Part shown: positions 1-10,527 of the stretch, one piece after another
Layout: every line of letters begins with the position of its first letter
Position numbering within the stretch: position 1 is the stretch's first letter
Source: Lycorma delicatula
Lineage: Eukaryota; Arthropoda; Insecta; Hemiptera; Fulgoridae
Assembly: GCF_047948215.1 (NCBI RefSeq)
Contig: NC_134464.1
Location: 31,309,020 to 31,373,019 of the forward strand
DNA: 64,000 nucleotides
Reading direction: 5' to 3'
The notes under the pieces: model-generated
Told to the model about the DNA's origin: nothing
The model's database searches: none
The model's input: the letters and a program-made list of their open reading frames with translations, nothing else
Program-made: the position numbers and the translations under genes

Positions 1-430
1 GGAATCACAACCCGCGTTCTACTCACACTGACCCGGACTCCAATTATCGCTTCGTCTAAAGATTGTTAGGGCAATTCATGGGGATCAGTTGTCGACCACA
101 GTCGTGTATTTTGTGAATCAATATACCCTCACAAATGAAACCACGCTTATCAGTAAACAAAGTAAAGTTGAGGATATCTACGGAATTTTGGTCAATACGG
201 TGTTTAAACCGTTGACAATAATTTAGTCTTTTGGCATGATCTGTATGTAGGATTCAGTTCTTGAACACACATTACTTTGTAAGGGCGGAAGGCCCAACCA
301 ACCCACAAGGCAACCTAATGCCGAAAGAACATAATGCACAGCATAATTCTAAAGCATACTGTACAGCGACTTTCCGAATGCACTGTAGCAACTATTTTTT
401 AGGGTTGTCATAGCCCGAATACCATAACCG
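1..430 (-). pseudogene. Decayed mariner-like transposase, cut by the window edge
   Basis: Read on the minus strand from about 430 down to 1, this holds scraps of a Tc1/mariner (IS630) transposase. A VQELNPTYRS-like stretch lies near 270-240. Then come a DHAKRLNYCQRF-like stretch and LNFTLFTDKRGFICEGIL (about 140-85), which fits the FTDE...F first catalytic aspartate region of insect mariner-like transposases. Frames shift and no long ORF survives. The rest of the DDE domain would lie left of position 1. The function would have been cut-and-paste transposition in the nucleus, but this copy is dead. The family is inferred from remembered motif patterns, not from a search. Confidence 0.5.
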
Positions 431-439
431 ACATTTTTA

Positions 440-2010
440 ATGCCTTTTAAACTGATTTTTTACAAACCTACGTTTTCCATTTAAATATTTTAAGCTGTTC
501 CTTCCTGGGTGCTTCACAAAGTCTCAAACAAAAAGTAGATTTCGATATAGAAGCGTTTCTTAAATTTAATTTTTCTAAGTAAAGTTATTTACGAGTTATC
601 GTACTTAGTTGATGCCCACTACACATATATGAACAAAAACCATCAATGCAAAAATAACTGAAGAAAAAATACGTCAACATTTTATCAAAACAGATCCAGA
701 AATAGACAAGGAATTCAAAATTACCTCCTCTTCTTTAAGTCCATTAAAAATGAATAAATGTTCCCACGAGATATAATAAAATATATAAAAAAAAGAAAAT
801 AATTTATTTAAATCTTTGTATAATTTATTCATGACATATTTAAATAAAATATTTATTTTAAAAAAATCTCCTAAAAAGATAAAAGTATTCAAAAATTTAA
901 TTAAAAAAAAAAAAATCAACTTATCAATATTAAAGTGCAACTTTTTTCTTCTTAAATTAATATTATAAATAAAAGTAAAGAATGACATAGCCTATAAGAA
1001 AAATCCAATAAATCCATATATAGAAACTTGCGTATATAGCCGAACATAAGTTAGATGTATATTTTTAAGAATATACAAATAGTATAGTGATTAAAGTAAG
1101 CAATTAAAATGAAAAAAAATGAGCACGATTTTTAACTGTACTTTACAAACAAAATATGTTTAAAAAAAATAACAGATAATTTAATTTTTTTGTATAATTT
1201 TCTTTTTCATTAAAATAAATTACAGTTAAAATATATACATGTATTTAGATAAATTAATGGTATAAATGTTTCTTCGGTGTATATATATATATATTTCAGC
1301 TAATTGAATAAATAAATAATTTTTATTATTTTTTAACTATATTTAGCAATACAATATTTTAATACATATAGAAAAACAATCTAAAACAATCTATAAATTA
1401 CGCATAATAAAAACAGATCTCTTAAAAGTAAATGTACAAAAACTAATTTTATTATACGAGCATCGAGTATGTATCCTATTATACAGAATATGGAAATAAC
1501 GTAAAAGGAATATTATTATATTGTTATTGAAATAAATTAAAAAAAAAAAATAAACGTTAAAGATCAGTTTAAAAAAAAAATATATGAAAATTTGTACGTA
1601 TGTGTAAATTAAATCGTTAAATATCCATAAACAAAGGATTTAAAGAAACTAATTGAAAATAAATAGAAAGAAGATCATGAGAAATGAATCTATGGAGGAG
1701 TGGGTTAGCATATACGCTACAAAATTCTAAAACTATAAAAAGAAGCTTTGATTCTGTACTGAATTAATTCAACAAGTACAAAATTAAAAAAAATTCTTGC
1801 GCGATTCTGCACAAGAAAACAGACTTTTCGTTATTTTATTTTGTATAATTTTTGCGGAAAAACATATAAAATATAAATTAAATGAGAAAACAATGCATAA
1901 AGTCAAAAATAAAATAACACATAATAAAAGCAAACATCAATTTTACCAAGCGATCCTTGGGACACTAAACATCGTACTACCTAAATATACACAGATAAAT
2001 ATTAGATAAT
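440..2010. other. AT-rich stretch, nothing recognised
   Basis: Very AT-rich sequence with homopolymer A/T runs and a short TA run near 1281-1295. The only ORFs are low-complexity Phe/Ile/Lys-rich and look like by-products of base composition. Confidence 0.6.
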
Positions 2011-2022
2011 AAGAACAATAAC

Positions 2023-3310
2023 TCCAGAGGAGTTGTTGTTTGCCGTGATCTTCTTAACTGCACTGAAGAAGAAATAGTGCAGGAAATGTCTAGTCAGGGA
2101 GTGACACATTGTCGCAGACTTACTATGAGACGAAATGGTGAGATTTTTCCTTCGGCCTCGCATATTTTGACATTCAATAAGCCAAATCTTCCTGAAAAGG
2201 TACGAGCTGGCATCCATCGGCTTGATGTACGGGCATTTATTCCGCAGCCGATGAGATGTTTTTAAGTGTCAAAGTTTCGGACACACTGCAGCTAGATGTG
2301 AAGCGCAGGAAATTTGCATATGCGGAATGAAGATGCATGAGGGTGATCCATGTAAAGACCCTCCAGTCTGCATTAACTGTAGAGGGCACCATAACTGCCG
2401 ATCTAGGAACTGCCCAGTATACAAATCAGAAACAGCCATTCAGTAAGTTAAAACGCTTCAAAAAGTTAGCTACCCTGAAGCGAAGAAGATTGTCAATCTA
2501 CGTACACCTAGACCATCGACTACATACGCAGAAGCAGCTGCTGCTCCCCCCCCCCCCACATCTAAAATCAATGCGGAGCAGTTGCTTAATACGATGGCAC
2601 CAATGATAATAATAATAATAAATAATAATAATAATAATAATAATAATACTCGCGACAATGATAGAAAGAATCATTGATTCCAAGATCGAGTCGACTCATC
2701 AGACACAAGAAAGTAAACATGAGAAGGCTCATTCCCGGACTGACGTCGTGACATAAGACCCGTACCAGCGCAGTTTAAAAAACCGGCACAATCTTCGCTT
2801 ATAATGCCATCAATAGACGTAATGAAGAAAAGTCTTGATTTATCTGACAAAGACCAAAAGATCACTCCGACGACGAGTCATAAAGCTAAGGATACTGTGA
2901 CAAGAGTAAAGGAAAAATCTGAGTCAACCAAAATGGAGGTGCAAGTAACTATTGAAAAAGCACCAGACACAGACGATAATAAAACTATACGTACAGAGGC
3001 CCCAAAAGCTCAGAGAACAACTGTGGCGAGAGCATCTGTATCAGCCGGCCCAAGCACAGCCTTAGACATTGAATCAAGTTCATCAGCCGCCGAAAGTGCA
3101 TCGCTTGCGAGTTTAGATTCAATTACAACGATGTTCACAGCACCATTGAAGCTTTCATCACCTGATGTAAGCCGGCGAACGTCATTGGCATCAGAAAGAG
3201 AAGACGATGCCATGTCCGAAGCCTCAGACACACTGTCATCGGAAGTTGAGGCCGTTCGCAGAATGGAAAAATGCAAGAAAGGATGGCCGAAAGGAAAGCC
3301 TAGGCGGTAA
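2023..3310 (+). pseudogene. LINE ORF1 (Gag-like, zinc-knuckle) pseudogene
   Basis: RNA-binding Gag-like protein of a Jockey/I-group non-LTR retrotransposon. The frame opens at the truncation point (GVVVCRDLLNC...). A one-base T insertion at about 2260-2263 shifts the frame, after which one frame runs to 3310. Three zinc knuckles are visible: CFKCQSFGHTAARC (CX2CX4HX4C), CICGMKMHEGDPC (CXCX4HX4C) and CINCRGHHNCRSRNC (CX2CX3HX6C), followed by PVYK. A KTLQKVSYPEAKKIV segment and TTYAEAAAA follow, both typical of such Gags. The C-terminal part is Ser/Glu-rich and ends in WPKGKPRR before the stop. In-frame stops occur at 2444 and several times between about 2674 and 2745. An AAT microsatellite has expanded inside the reading frame. 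The protein would coat LINE RNA; this copy is inactive. Confidence 0.85.
2598..2648 (+). repeat. (AAT)n microsatellite inside LINE ORF1
   Basis: About 16 AAT/ATA units interrupt ORF1 and read as Ile then Asn runs. A C9 homopolymer lies just upstream near 2547. Confidence 0.9.
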
Positions 3311-3483
3311 TTTGTTGGATTTGAAATTATAGAAGAATGAGAAATTTTGAACATTTTTTTTCATGAGAATATGAATTATTGGACCTTTTTTAAATTTTTT
3401 TTCTAGTGGGATGGGGCTAATGACCAAAGTAGTCGATGCCCCTAAAAACCTCAAAAAAAAAAAACAAAAAAAAGAACAATAAC

Positions 3484-4116
3484 AAAGCTGCAGATATACA
3501 TAAACAAACTAAAAATATTGAAAATAGGTGAAAATGTAGAATATGAGTTAATAAGACACATATTAATATTGGACCAAGAAAACAAGCTAAAAACTAAATA
3601 TACGTAATATTATAGATAAAAAAAATATGCCTATGCAATAAAAAAATGTTAAAAAATAAGATTCATCTGGAAAAATGTAATAATAAATCTTCCTGATAGA
3701 AATGACCTTAAGTGAATTTAATAGGAAGATCGAACTATAAGATATTTAACCTGATAAATGTTTTACTAATATTAACTTTTAAAGAAGAAAATTAAAGAAT
3801 TATTTAAACTTCACCGTAACTAGAAATCTCACAGCTTGGAATTCAATATTTATAGGAAGCTTACTAACGTGGATATAACAATACACAATAAATCAAACCA
3901 TCCGATTAGCTAAAAATTGTCTTCCAAAAGAGCTATGCTTAAGAGAGTATTGAAATTATCAATAAGCCGCACAAATTATGAATTTGAACTTAAATACGTA
4001 AAGCAAGAAGAGCATTGTTTAATGGTTATCTTGCAGGCATGGTAGAGAAACTATGAACAAAAAAATAATTGAATAATCGATTACATATAAAAAAAAAAAA
4101 TACGCAATTAAGGTGA
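3484..4116. other. AT-rich stretch, nothing recognised
   Basis: No ORF of note, no repeat family shared with the rest of the window, and no RNA gene seen. Confidence 0.5.
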
Positions 4117-4150
4117 CATATATTTTGTTTTATACAAAACAAAATATATG
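4117..4150. repeat. Perfect inverted repeat, 15-bp arms, 4-bp loop
   Basis: Arm CATATATTTTGTTTT at 4117-4131, loop ATAC, and the exact reverse complement at 4136-4150. It abuts the head of a SINE-A fragment. Confidence 0.95.
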
Positions 4151-4363
4151 CTAGTGGTAAACTCGTCGTCGTAAATCACCTGATTTCGAAGTCGAAGTTT
4201 TCAGGTTCAAATCCTAATAAAGGTACACTTTTATTGGGTACACAATAAAAGTACACTTAAGGTACACTTAAAAGTACACAATAAAAGTACACTTTTTTTA
4301 ATTAAGATATACTTTTATTCGGAGTTGAATACTAAATCGTGGATACCGGTGTTCTTTGGTGGT
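4151..4363 (+). mobile_element. SINE-A fragment split by a small tandem repeat
   Basis: The tRNA-like head (CTAGTGGTAAACTC, then GGTTCAAATCCTAATAAAG) is followed at about 4221-4310 by repeated GTACAC and AATAAAAGTACACTT units. SINE-A then resumes at about 4321 with TTGAATACTAAATCGTGG and the ACCGGTGTTCTTTGGTGG block. The 3' part is missing. Confidence 0.75.
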
Positions 4364-4690
4364 TTTTTGTGATCATTTTTATCTCCCTCCGCCTTGAGTG
4401 GGATCCGCAACTAAGCATCAGCAAAGCTCCAAAAGGTGCCATCGCCTCAAAATACCCCGTCGTACCACAGTTTCCCCCACGTAGCCGGGACTCGGTCTTT
4501 AAGTTATACGCCATTCCCCTAGAGGGGATCCCTTTGGGACCCCCCACTGGCACTCGGTCTTTACGCCACGCCTCAAGATTAGTCATCGGGACTACATTCT
4601 TAAATTACCCCCAATATGAATTTTCAAGAGAATCCAAGGGGAATTCCCGCTCAATCAACGGCAGTGGGACACCTAAACGGCCCACCCTTC
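4364..4690. other. GC-rich island between two SINE-A fragments, unidentified
   Basis: The base composition is far richer in GC than its surroundings. It contains two copies of ACTCGGTCTTTA (about 4490 and 4552). One ORF of 138 codons spans it but runs into SINE-A sequence at both ends, so I do not call it a gene. It could be the 5' UTR or internal part of a LINE, or the body of a non-autonomous element. Confidence 0.4.
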
Positions 4691-4696
4691 CTTCCT

Positions 4697-4918
4697 TTTT
4701 TCTGTTTCCTGTTTGGCCTCCGGTAATTACCGTTCAGATAATAGTTAGAGGATGAATGAGGATGATATTTATGAGTGTAAATGAAGTGTAGTCTTGTACA
4801 GCCTTAGTTCGACCATTCCTGAGAAGTGTAGTTAATAGAAACCGAACCACCAAAAAACACCGGTATCCACGATCTAGTATTGAAATCCGTGTAAATATAA
4901 CTGAATATACTAGGACTT
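4697..4918 (-). mobile_element. SINE-A, minus strand, head truncated
   Basis: Carries the reversed SINE-A tail (CTGTTTGGCCTCCGGTAATT), the CATTCCTGAG...ACCACCAAAAAACACCGG block and CACGATCTAGTATTG, and stops at the TAGGACTTGAACG B-box region. Confidence 0.85.
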
Positions 4919-5125
4919 GAACGGCCCACCCCTCCTGGACGGTGCTGTCCCAACGCACAGGCGACAGGTTTCATTTGCCGGAGCTGGCCCTGTAGCCACT
5001 TTCTCCCAAAGAATGACCCCGAACATTACACAGGAAACACTTGGCCTCTGTTCTTTGGTGGATGGATTGCAATTAACCACACGTCTAAGGAGTAGTCGGC
5101 CTGAGTTTGTTCAAGACTAAAAATT
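4919..5125. other. Mosaic: GC-rich scrap plus SINE-A-like fragment
   Basis: About 4919-5050 is GC-rich and unidentified. About 5055-5118 resembles the plus-strand SINE-A body (TTCTTTGGTGGATGG..., AATTAACCACACGTCT..., GTTCAAGACTA). Confidence 0.5.
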
Positions 5126-5309
5126 TACCGATACAGTTACAGTACACCGATACGTAACCGGTGACTTTAATTGTTGATGCGAATATATAAATAAAAAAAA
5201 TAAAAAAGCTATTTAATTACATAGTACCTGAAACTTATAAAATCACAAATTTATTCGGAAAATGAATTGATACACAAATAGCATATACGAGTAAAGCTAG
5301 TAATAATTT

Positions 5310-5640
5310 ATGAACGAAAATTAATACAAATATTGATCAAAAAGATATCTACAAGCGTTCTGGTATGTACAAAGTGACTTGCGAATCGTGTCATAATATA
5401 GTATATAATGGCTATACAATAGATTTAAAAATAGGTGCAAACAACCAATACATGCTATAAGACTGAATCAACCAGAAAAATCAAATTATGCACTTCATAT
5501 TTTGAGCATGGGACATGAATATAATGTAATTGATAAAAACATGAAAATAGTAAAAGCTATACATGCATGGGACAATTTACAAATAAATAAAAACAAAAAA
5601 TCGTTCAGTCAAACTCTTAAATGAACAAATAAATTCTCAA
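5310..5640 (+). pseudogene. GIY-YIG-type endonuclease remnant, Penelope-like
   Basis: Two overlapping frames give a degenerate GIY-YIG module. The first reads KRSGMYKVTCESCHNIVYNG then YTIDL, with GMY in place of GIY and YNG in place of YIG, and a CX2C pair between them. After a frameshift near 5458 it reads RLNQPEKSNYALHILSMGHE, matching the N...S.YA.H...GH region downstream of the YIG motif. This layout is typical of the C-terminal endonuclease of Penelope-like elements. The reverse-transcriptase part is not seen upstream. The protein would nick target DNA during retrotransposition; this copy has stops and a frameshift. Confidence 0.6.
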
Positions 5641-5837
5641 TCTGATAACAAGTTTTCTGTACTGGCAATAAAAGATAAAGATCAGTAGAATTTTAACTAG
5701 TTCAGAATCAAAATCAGACCCGGTAAAAAGGCAATTTGCTCGAGAGCTTCTGGTGAATATATTTTAATATTCAATATTGCGGTATGAGTTTATGTGATTT
5801 TTGTGCGTAAAACTGATGAAATGTACTGTGGATAATT

Positions 5838-5890
5838 TTCATTTCCTGATGATGTTAATATATTGATGCGGCGAAACGTGTAGGAGAAAA
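5838..5890 (+). other. Degenerate hammerhead-ribozyme-like motif downstream of the Penelope-like remnant
   Basis: CTGATGA at 5846-5852 and GAAAC at 5873-5877 are spaced as the two core boxes of a hammerhead. A tiny stem III can be drawn (AC-GT-GT, then A as the cleavage base at 5882), and GGAG pairs imperfectly with TTTC for stem I. Stem II is poor because the base after CTGATGA is T. Penelope-like elements are known to carry minimal type I hammerheads in their terminal repeats. This one is probably decayed. Confidence 0.35.
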
Positions 5891-5899
5891 TATTTTTAT

Positions 5900-6590
5900 G
5901 ACAAAAATATGGTAAGACGATAATAAAAATTATGTACGTGTTTTTAGTAAAAAAAAAAGAAAATTAAAAAGTATAATTTTTTTAATTTAATATTAAAATA
6001 CATTTTCTGCTTATAAGAAAATTAAATTATTATAACCATAATTTGATAAAATAATTAAAATAACGAGTAGACCCTACACATGAGCATCAATTTTAAACTC
6101 ACTCACTGCGTAAGTGCGTGTGAAAAATACATCAGTACAAAACCAACATTAACTCAAATGAGGAGGATATGTTGTCTCTTGTCGACATTAAATTGAACGT
6201 AACTAAATAACGACTCGACCAATCTTCATCAAATTTTCACATGCAAAATTTCAGATAGAATACTACAGCATATCTAAATTCAATGAAATTAATCTAGTGT
6301 AGCTTTGGAGATTTTCGAACTACAAAATTTCATAGATAGGCCTACATATGTTTAAGACGATTACATTTTAGGTTCCTCACCGCAAAACGTAAAGAAAATT
6401 CATTTTCACTCCCCAGTCCTACCTGTACGACCGTACTTTACATCTAAAAGTGGGGAGAAAAAACCTGAAGTGTTTTCAATTATTACTTATAAAATTGAAC
6501 AAAAAAAGTATTAAAGCAAATAAAATGTCTTTTTATTAACTGGAAACATTTTTGTTTACAAATTCACTTAAATTTATAATCTCCGAATTA
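5900..6590. other. No gene; unclassified sequence
   Basis: AT-rich. 6080-6440 has more balanced composition and may be an old repeat, but I found no second copy here. Confidence 0.4.
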
Positions 6591-7470
6591 TAATTTTTCT
6601 TTCTCGGGCTATAGGAGAGCTCTAGGAGGGAAAGTATTGTAATCGCTCAAATTTTAACATATGCGGTTTTCACCGAATTTTGACGTTTTGACACTTAAGG
6701 AACCCAAAAAAACGGATGGAAATTTTCCGGACGTTATTGTGTGTATGTTCGTGTGTGTCTGTTCGTTGTTGGCTTCTAAATCATCTTATTTCTCCAGAAT
6801 TACTAAATCGATTTTGACAAAAACTTGATCGGATTACTTCTATACATGGTCCATCGATACTATTCAATTTTCAACTAAAAAGGTCAAGGGGTGAATCTGT
6901 AGAGCAAGGTCACCCTCAGTATCTCGAGATTTCGCCTAATTAAGGTCACATTTTTCTTAGTCACATTTGTTAAATATTAAAAAATAATCTGGAAGGAAAC
7001 TTTTTTTCAAAATCGCATCCCCACCCACCCTAAAAAGTACTGTTATAGTCGACTGCTATGTTGTGACGTAGAATTAAATAAATGATTAATTAACCACTTT
7101 ACCGCAGGTGAGCGGTATAATTAAATAAATAAATAATATTTAAAGTGTAAAAAAGTAACTCGGTCGGCTGGGTCTCAAACTCAATCGCCTGGTCGACTCG
7201 GTACCCGTGCGTTAAGCCTCGCGGCTACACCAGTCTCCTGACCGTACAAGCGAAATTTGTTTTATGTAAGTTATCAAATTACATTCGTTTAGTTAGTGCC
7301 GACCGCTCGCTTTAGTTAGAATCATTGAATTAAATAAATGAAAAAAATATTATATTTAAATAAAATTATGAATATTTTAAATTAAGTTCTGTGTGTAAGC
7401 CGTGCATCAGAAACAACCCAAAGTTGTAAAACTTTCCCGCAGCGCGGCTTCAGTTCTGCAACTGTGTTGT
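6590..7470 (-). mobile_element. Repeat C, nearly full copy, minus strand
   Basis: Homologous in reverse to 14960-16025. In element order: the ACAACACAGTTG...GATGCACGGCTTAC start, a short CA run, ATTCAATGATTCTAACTAAA, a tRNA-like segment (about 7250-7165, box B GTTTGAGACC), then a body with TTGACCTTTTTAGTTGAAAA, a GGTTCCTTAAGTGTCAAAAC block and a GATTACAATACTTTCCC terminus. It resembles a long tRNA-containing SINE or non-autonomous LINE. The class is unsettled. Confidence 0.7.
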
Positions 7471-9230
7471 TAGCTTTTTTAATATTTCAATAACTTATAA
7501 TTTCCGTAATTATAGTCGCAGCTTAGTTTTTTTTTACATCTATTTTCCTCATTTTTTTCTAAAAAAAGGTCTTTCTAGATTAAACATTCATTACTCCTTT
7601 GTTATTAATTGTTAACATTCCGCCGCGTAATTTTTTTTAGGAGAAAAAAAAGATAAAATCGATTTAATTTTACTGTAGACTTATCTTGTCTATATTATAT
7701 TCATATATGAACCCACAAAATATTAACCGATAAGATCAAATATTATTAACAGGTAAGAGGTTTGTCTGAAATAAAAACTTATCGTTCAGCGTAAAAACTG
7801 CCACGTTATATTATAGTATGTAAATTTTCACAAAAACATACTACAAGTGAAAATAAATAAATAAAGATAGGAATAAATGTTACCTTGTTACCGTCGTAAT
7901 CAACATAAACCTACCTACATTCTTAATCCTACAAGAAATATTATGTTTTTTTTTTTTTTTTAATTGAACGCGATCGTAGGGAAACAACCAAAAACATTGA
8001 GTCACTTTTTATATAAAACAAATTCAATTTAATTATGTAAATTAGTTCAACGTTTTTATACGACCGCAGTAATTAAAAAGAAATACAAATAGATAAATAG
8101 ACTATGATAATTTTGTTTTTAAATCACAAGGGCGCGCAAATGTAACTAAAACCGATGGGTTATCGATTCATATAATAGATAGTCATCGATAATGTAACCT
8201 GTCTAATGCAGCATTTTTATAAAAACAAACACGGTTTATTAATAAATATTCATTTAATAATTTCCTACAAACGTATTATTTTTTTTTATTCTCTTTTTAC
8301 GAAGTCTATCTATATATTTTTTTTTTTTATATCGTGATAACTTTTGAAATCACTAATAACGACATCCGCTATGTACGACGCCTTATTGTTCTTTTTCAAG
8401 ATGTAATCTACCCGTTCCGTAAGAAATCACCAGAGTAAAAACTTTTTACGGCATCAAATAAACAAAATTTAATCAATAAAAAATATATCAAATCTATTCA
8501 AAGTATATTAATGTTTTAATTATTTTTTTTGTATTCTACTAGATACTGTTATAATAATGATATAAATAATAATATAAACTGACATAATTTCGATAAATAT
8601 AGTGAAACCTTACTTTGCATCTATTGATAGAGAATGTACATAATACAGTACTTCAGATAAAAACCTGTACTCGTCCCTACAATTAAAAATTTCTCTGTTT
8701 TGAAAGTCGTATGATATGGTATTGGGTACTAAACAAACAATTTATTTATCGCAATTGGTAACACTGCTCTCAAGGCCACAAAGGAGACACGCTTTCTCAT
8801 AGTTCACGTTCACAAGCTCAACTGGTTGCGTTCGGTCGCTTCAGTTTCATTCGCCGCACTGATAATTGTGTATATCGATGGACGACTACAATATTGGTAT
8901 AAGTGTTGTATTGTGACCCTAATTCATATACGGTATACGATACGAGAATGGAGAAAAAAACAGAAGAGACTTTCACAACATAGTTTCGAAAGAAAAACGT
9001 GGTAGCGTAGCCGAAAGTGTTGCTTCGGGATCACATGACAGGAGTATAACTTAACATGTAAGTGATTCACTCTCAGATAAAATCTCATCCAGCTTTGCTA
9101 AAAATCAAAAATCATGCAAAAAAGTTTAGTAATGCCTGGTTAGACGATCCGTATTAGGTTAGATGGTTATACATCTTTTTTACCTTTTATTAAAATTGTT
9201 TTTTTACCGAATTAACTTTTTCTGTGCTAT
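7471..9230. other. No gene recognised
   Basis: AT-rich with long T runs. A somewhat GC-richer part at 8740-9060 has no family I can name. It precedes the mariner remnant and might include its 5' flank. Confidence 0.45.
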
Positions 9231-9497
9231 CTGCTAACTTTCCTATCAATTTGTCACTTAGTGAACAGGAGAGGGTTCACACTTTTAATGATGAGGGGTT
9301 TTGGTGATAAGAGTTAAGTCGTACAATGAAATTTGTGAATTGTTCAAAGCAACATTTAATAATCTAACACAATTTCAAAAGGTACAGCGTCAAAAACCAT
9401 CAAAAAATTTGAAGAAAAAGGGAGGATTAATAATGAAGGAAAACCAGGAACTTGCCACAAGTAAAAACAAATCGTTAGAGATTATACAAGAATATTG

Positions 9498-10527
9498 AGA
9501 ATCCTCATTCCTGGACTCAAACATCCGTACCCCTTAGGGGGAAGACACCCACCTTGTGACATTGCCGGTGGCCACAACACCCGCTCCGTTCCAAGCACTA
9601 AGTGGCTTTACAGGAGGTCGTCTTTAGACCCTCTAACGGATTACATCTCACAGTCATGAGCCAGGCCTCGGTCCGGATGCCACCGATGTAAATGCCTCGG
9701 CAAACATTTGCATCAGTAAATACATACCAAATGCCTTCACGTAGATCTAAAACGGACATCTTCACATGCAATGATTCCCTCAAACTGACTAACCGAAAGC
9801 GCGAACTTCGCGCCTAGTACATATTTGACAACACCGTTCGGGACTGTACATGCCACAAAAAACGAACGGATTTAAATCAGTCCTACACTCATACCAATCA
9901 AAATTATGTTTTACGCAACATATAAATTCAGACCTACACCCAAATAAGTCGACCAGTTTAGGTCACAAGAGGAACGCAACCTCATTCCGGTCCACGCAGG
10001 AGCCGGGGGGGACAAACCCTCCCCCCCAACATCAGGGGCCATTATGGTGTCTCGTGTGGCGTTACCAAGTCACGATCAGGACCGCCACCGGCGGAGGGAA
10101 GCCACGCCCCTAGTCGCACGGGTCACCATACCCCGGCAGCGCAGCCACCTCCACCAGTGGGAACTCCAAATCGAATCGCAAACAATACCAGTGGCGCGAT
10201 GCCAATGCGCCTATCTCCAACCAATCCATGACTAAGCCGGAACCCTATCCACCCGGGATCCTACCACGATCGAGTACCTCGATCAAACTCCCTCTGCAGA
10301 CCAACACACCGCAAGGGCGCGAAGATAACCAGCCACTATCGACCATTCCTCGCGGTTCATCCAGTTGGTACGGAGATCCAGAAAGGAATGTATTCTCTCA
10401 AGTTCCCTAACAGCCCGTGAACGTTCGCCTCGTATCGGGGACAGACGTAGAGGATGTTGTCCACTGTATCATCAGTCCCGCAATCCGGGCGGACTGGACT
10501 CGAAGTGCACCACGAGAACATAATATT
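9498..10527 (-). mobile_element. 5'-truncated R1-like LINE inserted in the mariner gene
   Basis: GC-rich and read on the minus strand. It begins with the ORF2 C-terminus: PDCGTDDTVDNILYVCPRYE (a CX..H/N..C zinc-type motif usual near the end of R1-group ORF2), and after frame changes NREEWSIVAGYLRALAVCW and a stop near 10270. A 3' UTR of about 770 bp follows, down to 9498. The 3' UTR is shared with 23264-23695 and 43770-44160. An AATATT at both junctions may be part of the target duplication, but this is not conclusive. Confidence 0.7.
9685..9714 (-). ncRNA. Conserved hairpin in the R1-like LINE 3' UTR (copy 1)
   Basis: Ten-base arms GATGCAAATG and CATTTACATC around a 10-base loop, with nine of ten positions paired. 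Equivalent hairpins lie at 23499-23528 (plus) and 43928-43957 (minus). It may be a structural signal for target-primed reverse transcription, by analogy with other LINE 3' ends. Confidence 0.5.

Larger units (their letters stand above)
2023..3471 (+). mobile_element. LINE insertion carrying ORF1 and 3' UTR but no ORF2 (half-LINE)
   Basis: The element starts abruptly inside ORF1, runs through ORF1 to its stop at 3310, then has only about 160 bp of 3' sequence ending in an A-rich tail (about 3453-3471). It is flanked by an exact 12-bp target-site duplication AAGAACAATAAC at 2011-2022 and 3472-3483. No endonuclease or reverse-transcriptase ORF lies between ORF1 and the tail. The duplication bounds a single insertion by target-primed reverse transcription. 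ORF2 was therefore missing from the copied RNA, or was deleted later. It resembles HAL1-type or gag-only (HeT-A-like) Jockey/I-group elements. Confidence 0.8.

Noticed and set aside
4339..4755. 138-codon plus-strand ORF
   Set aside because: It starts and ends in SINE-A sequence in opposite orientations and crosses the GC-rich island. No protein motif.
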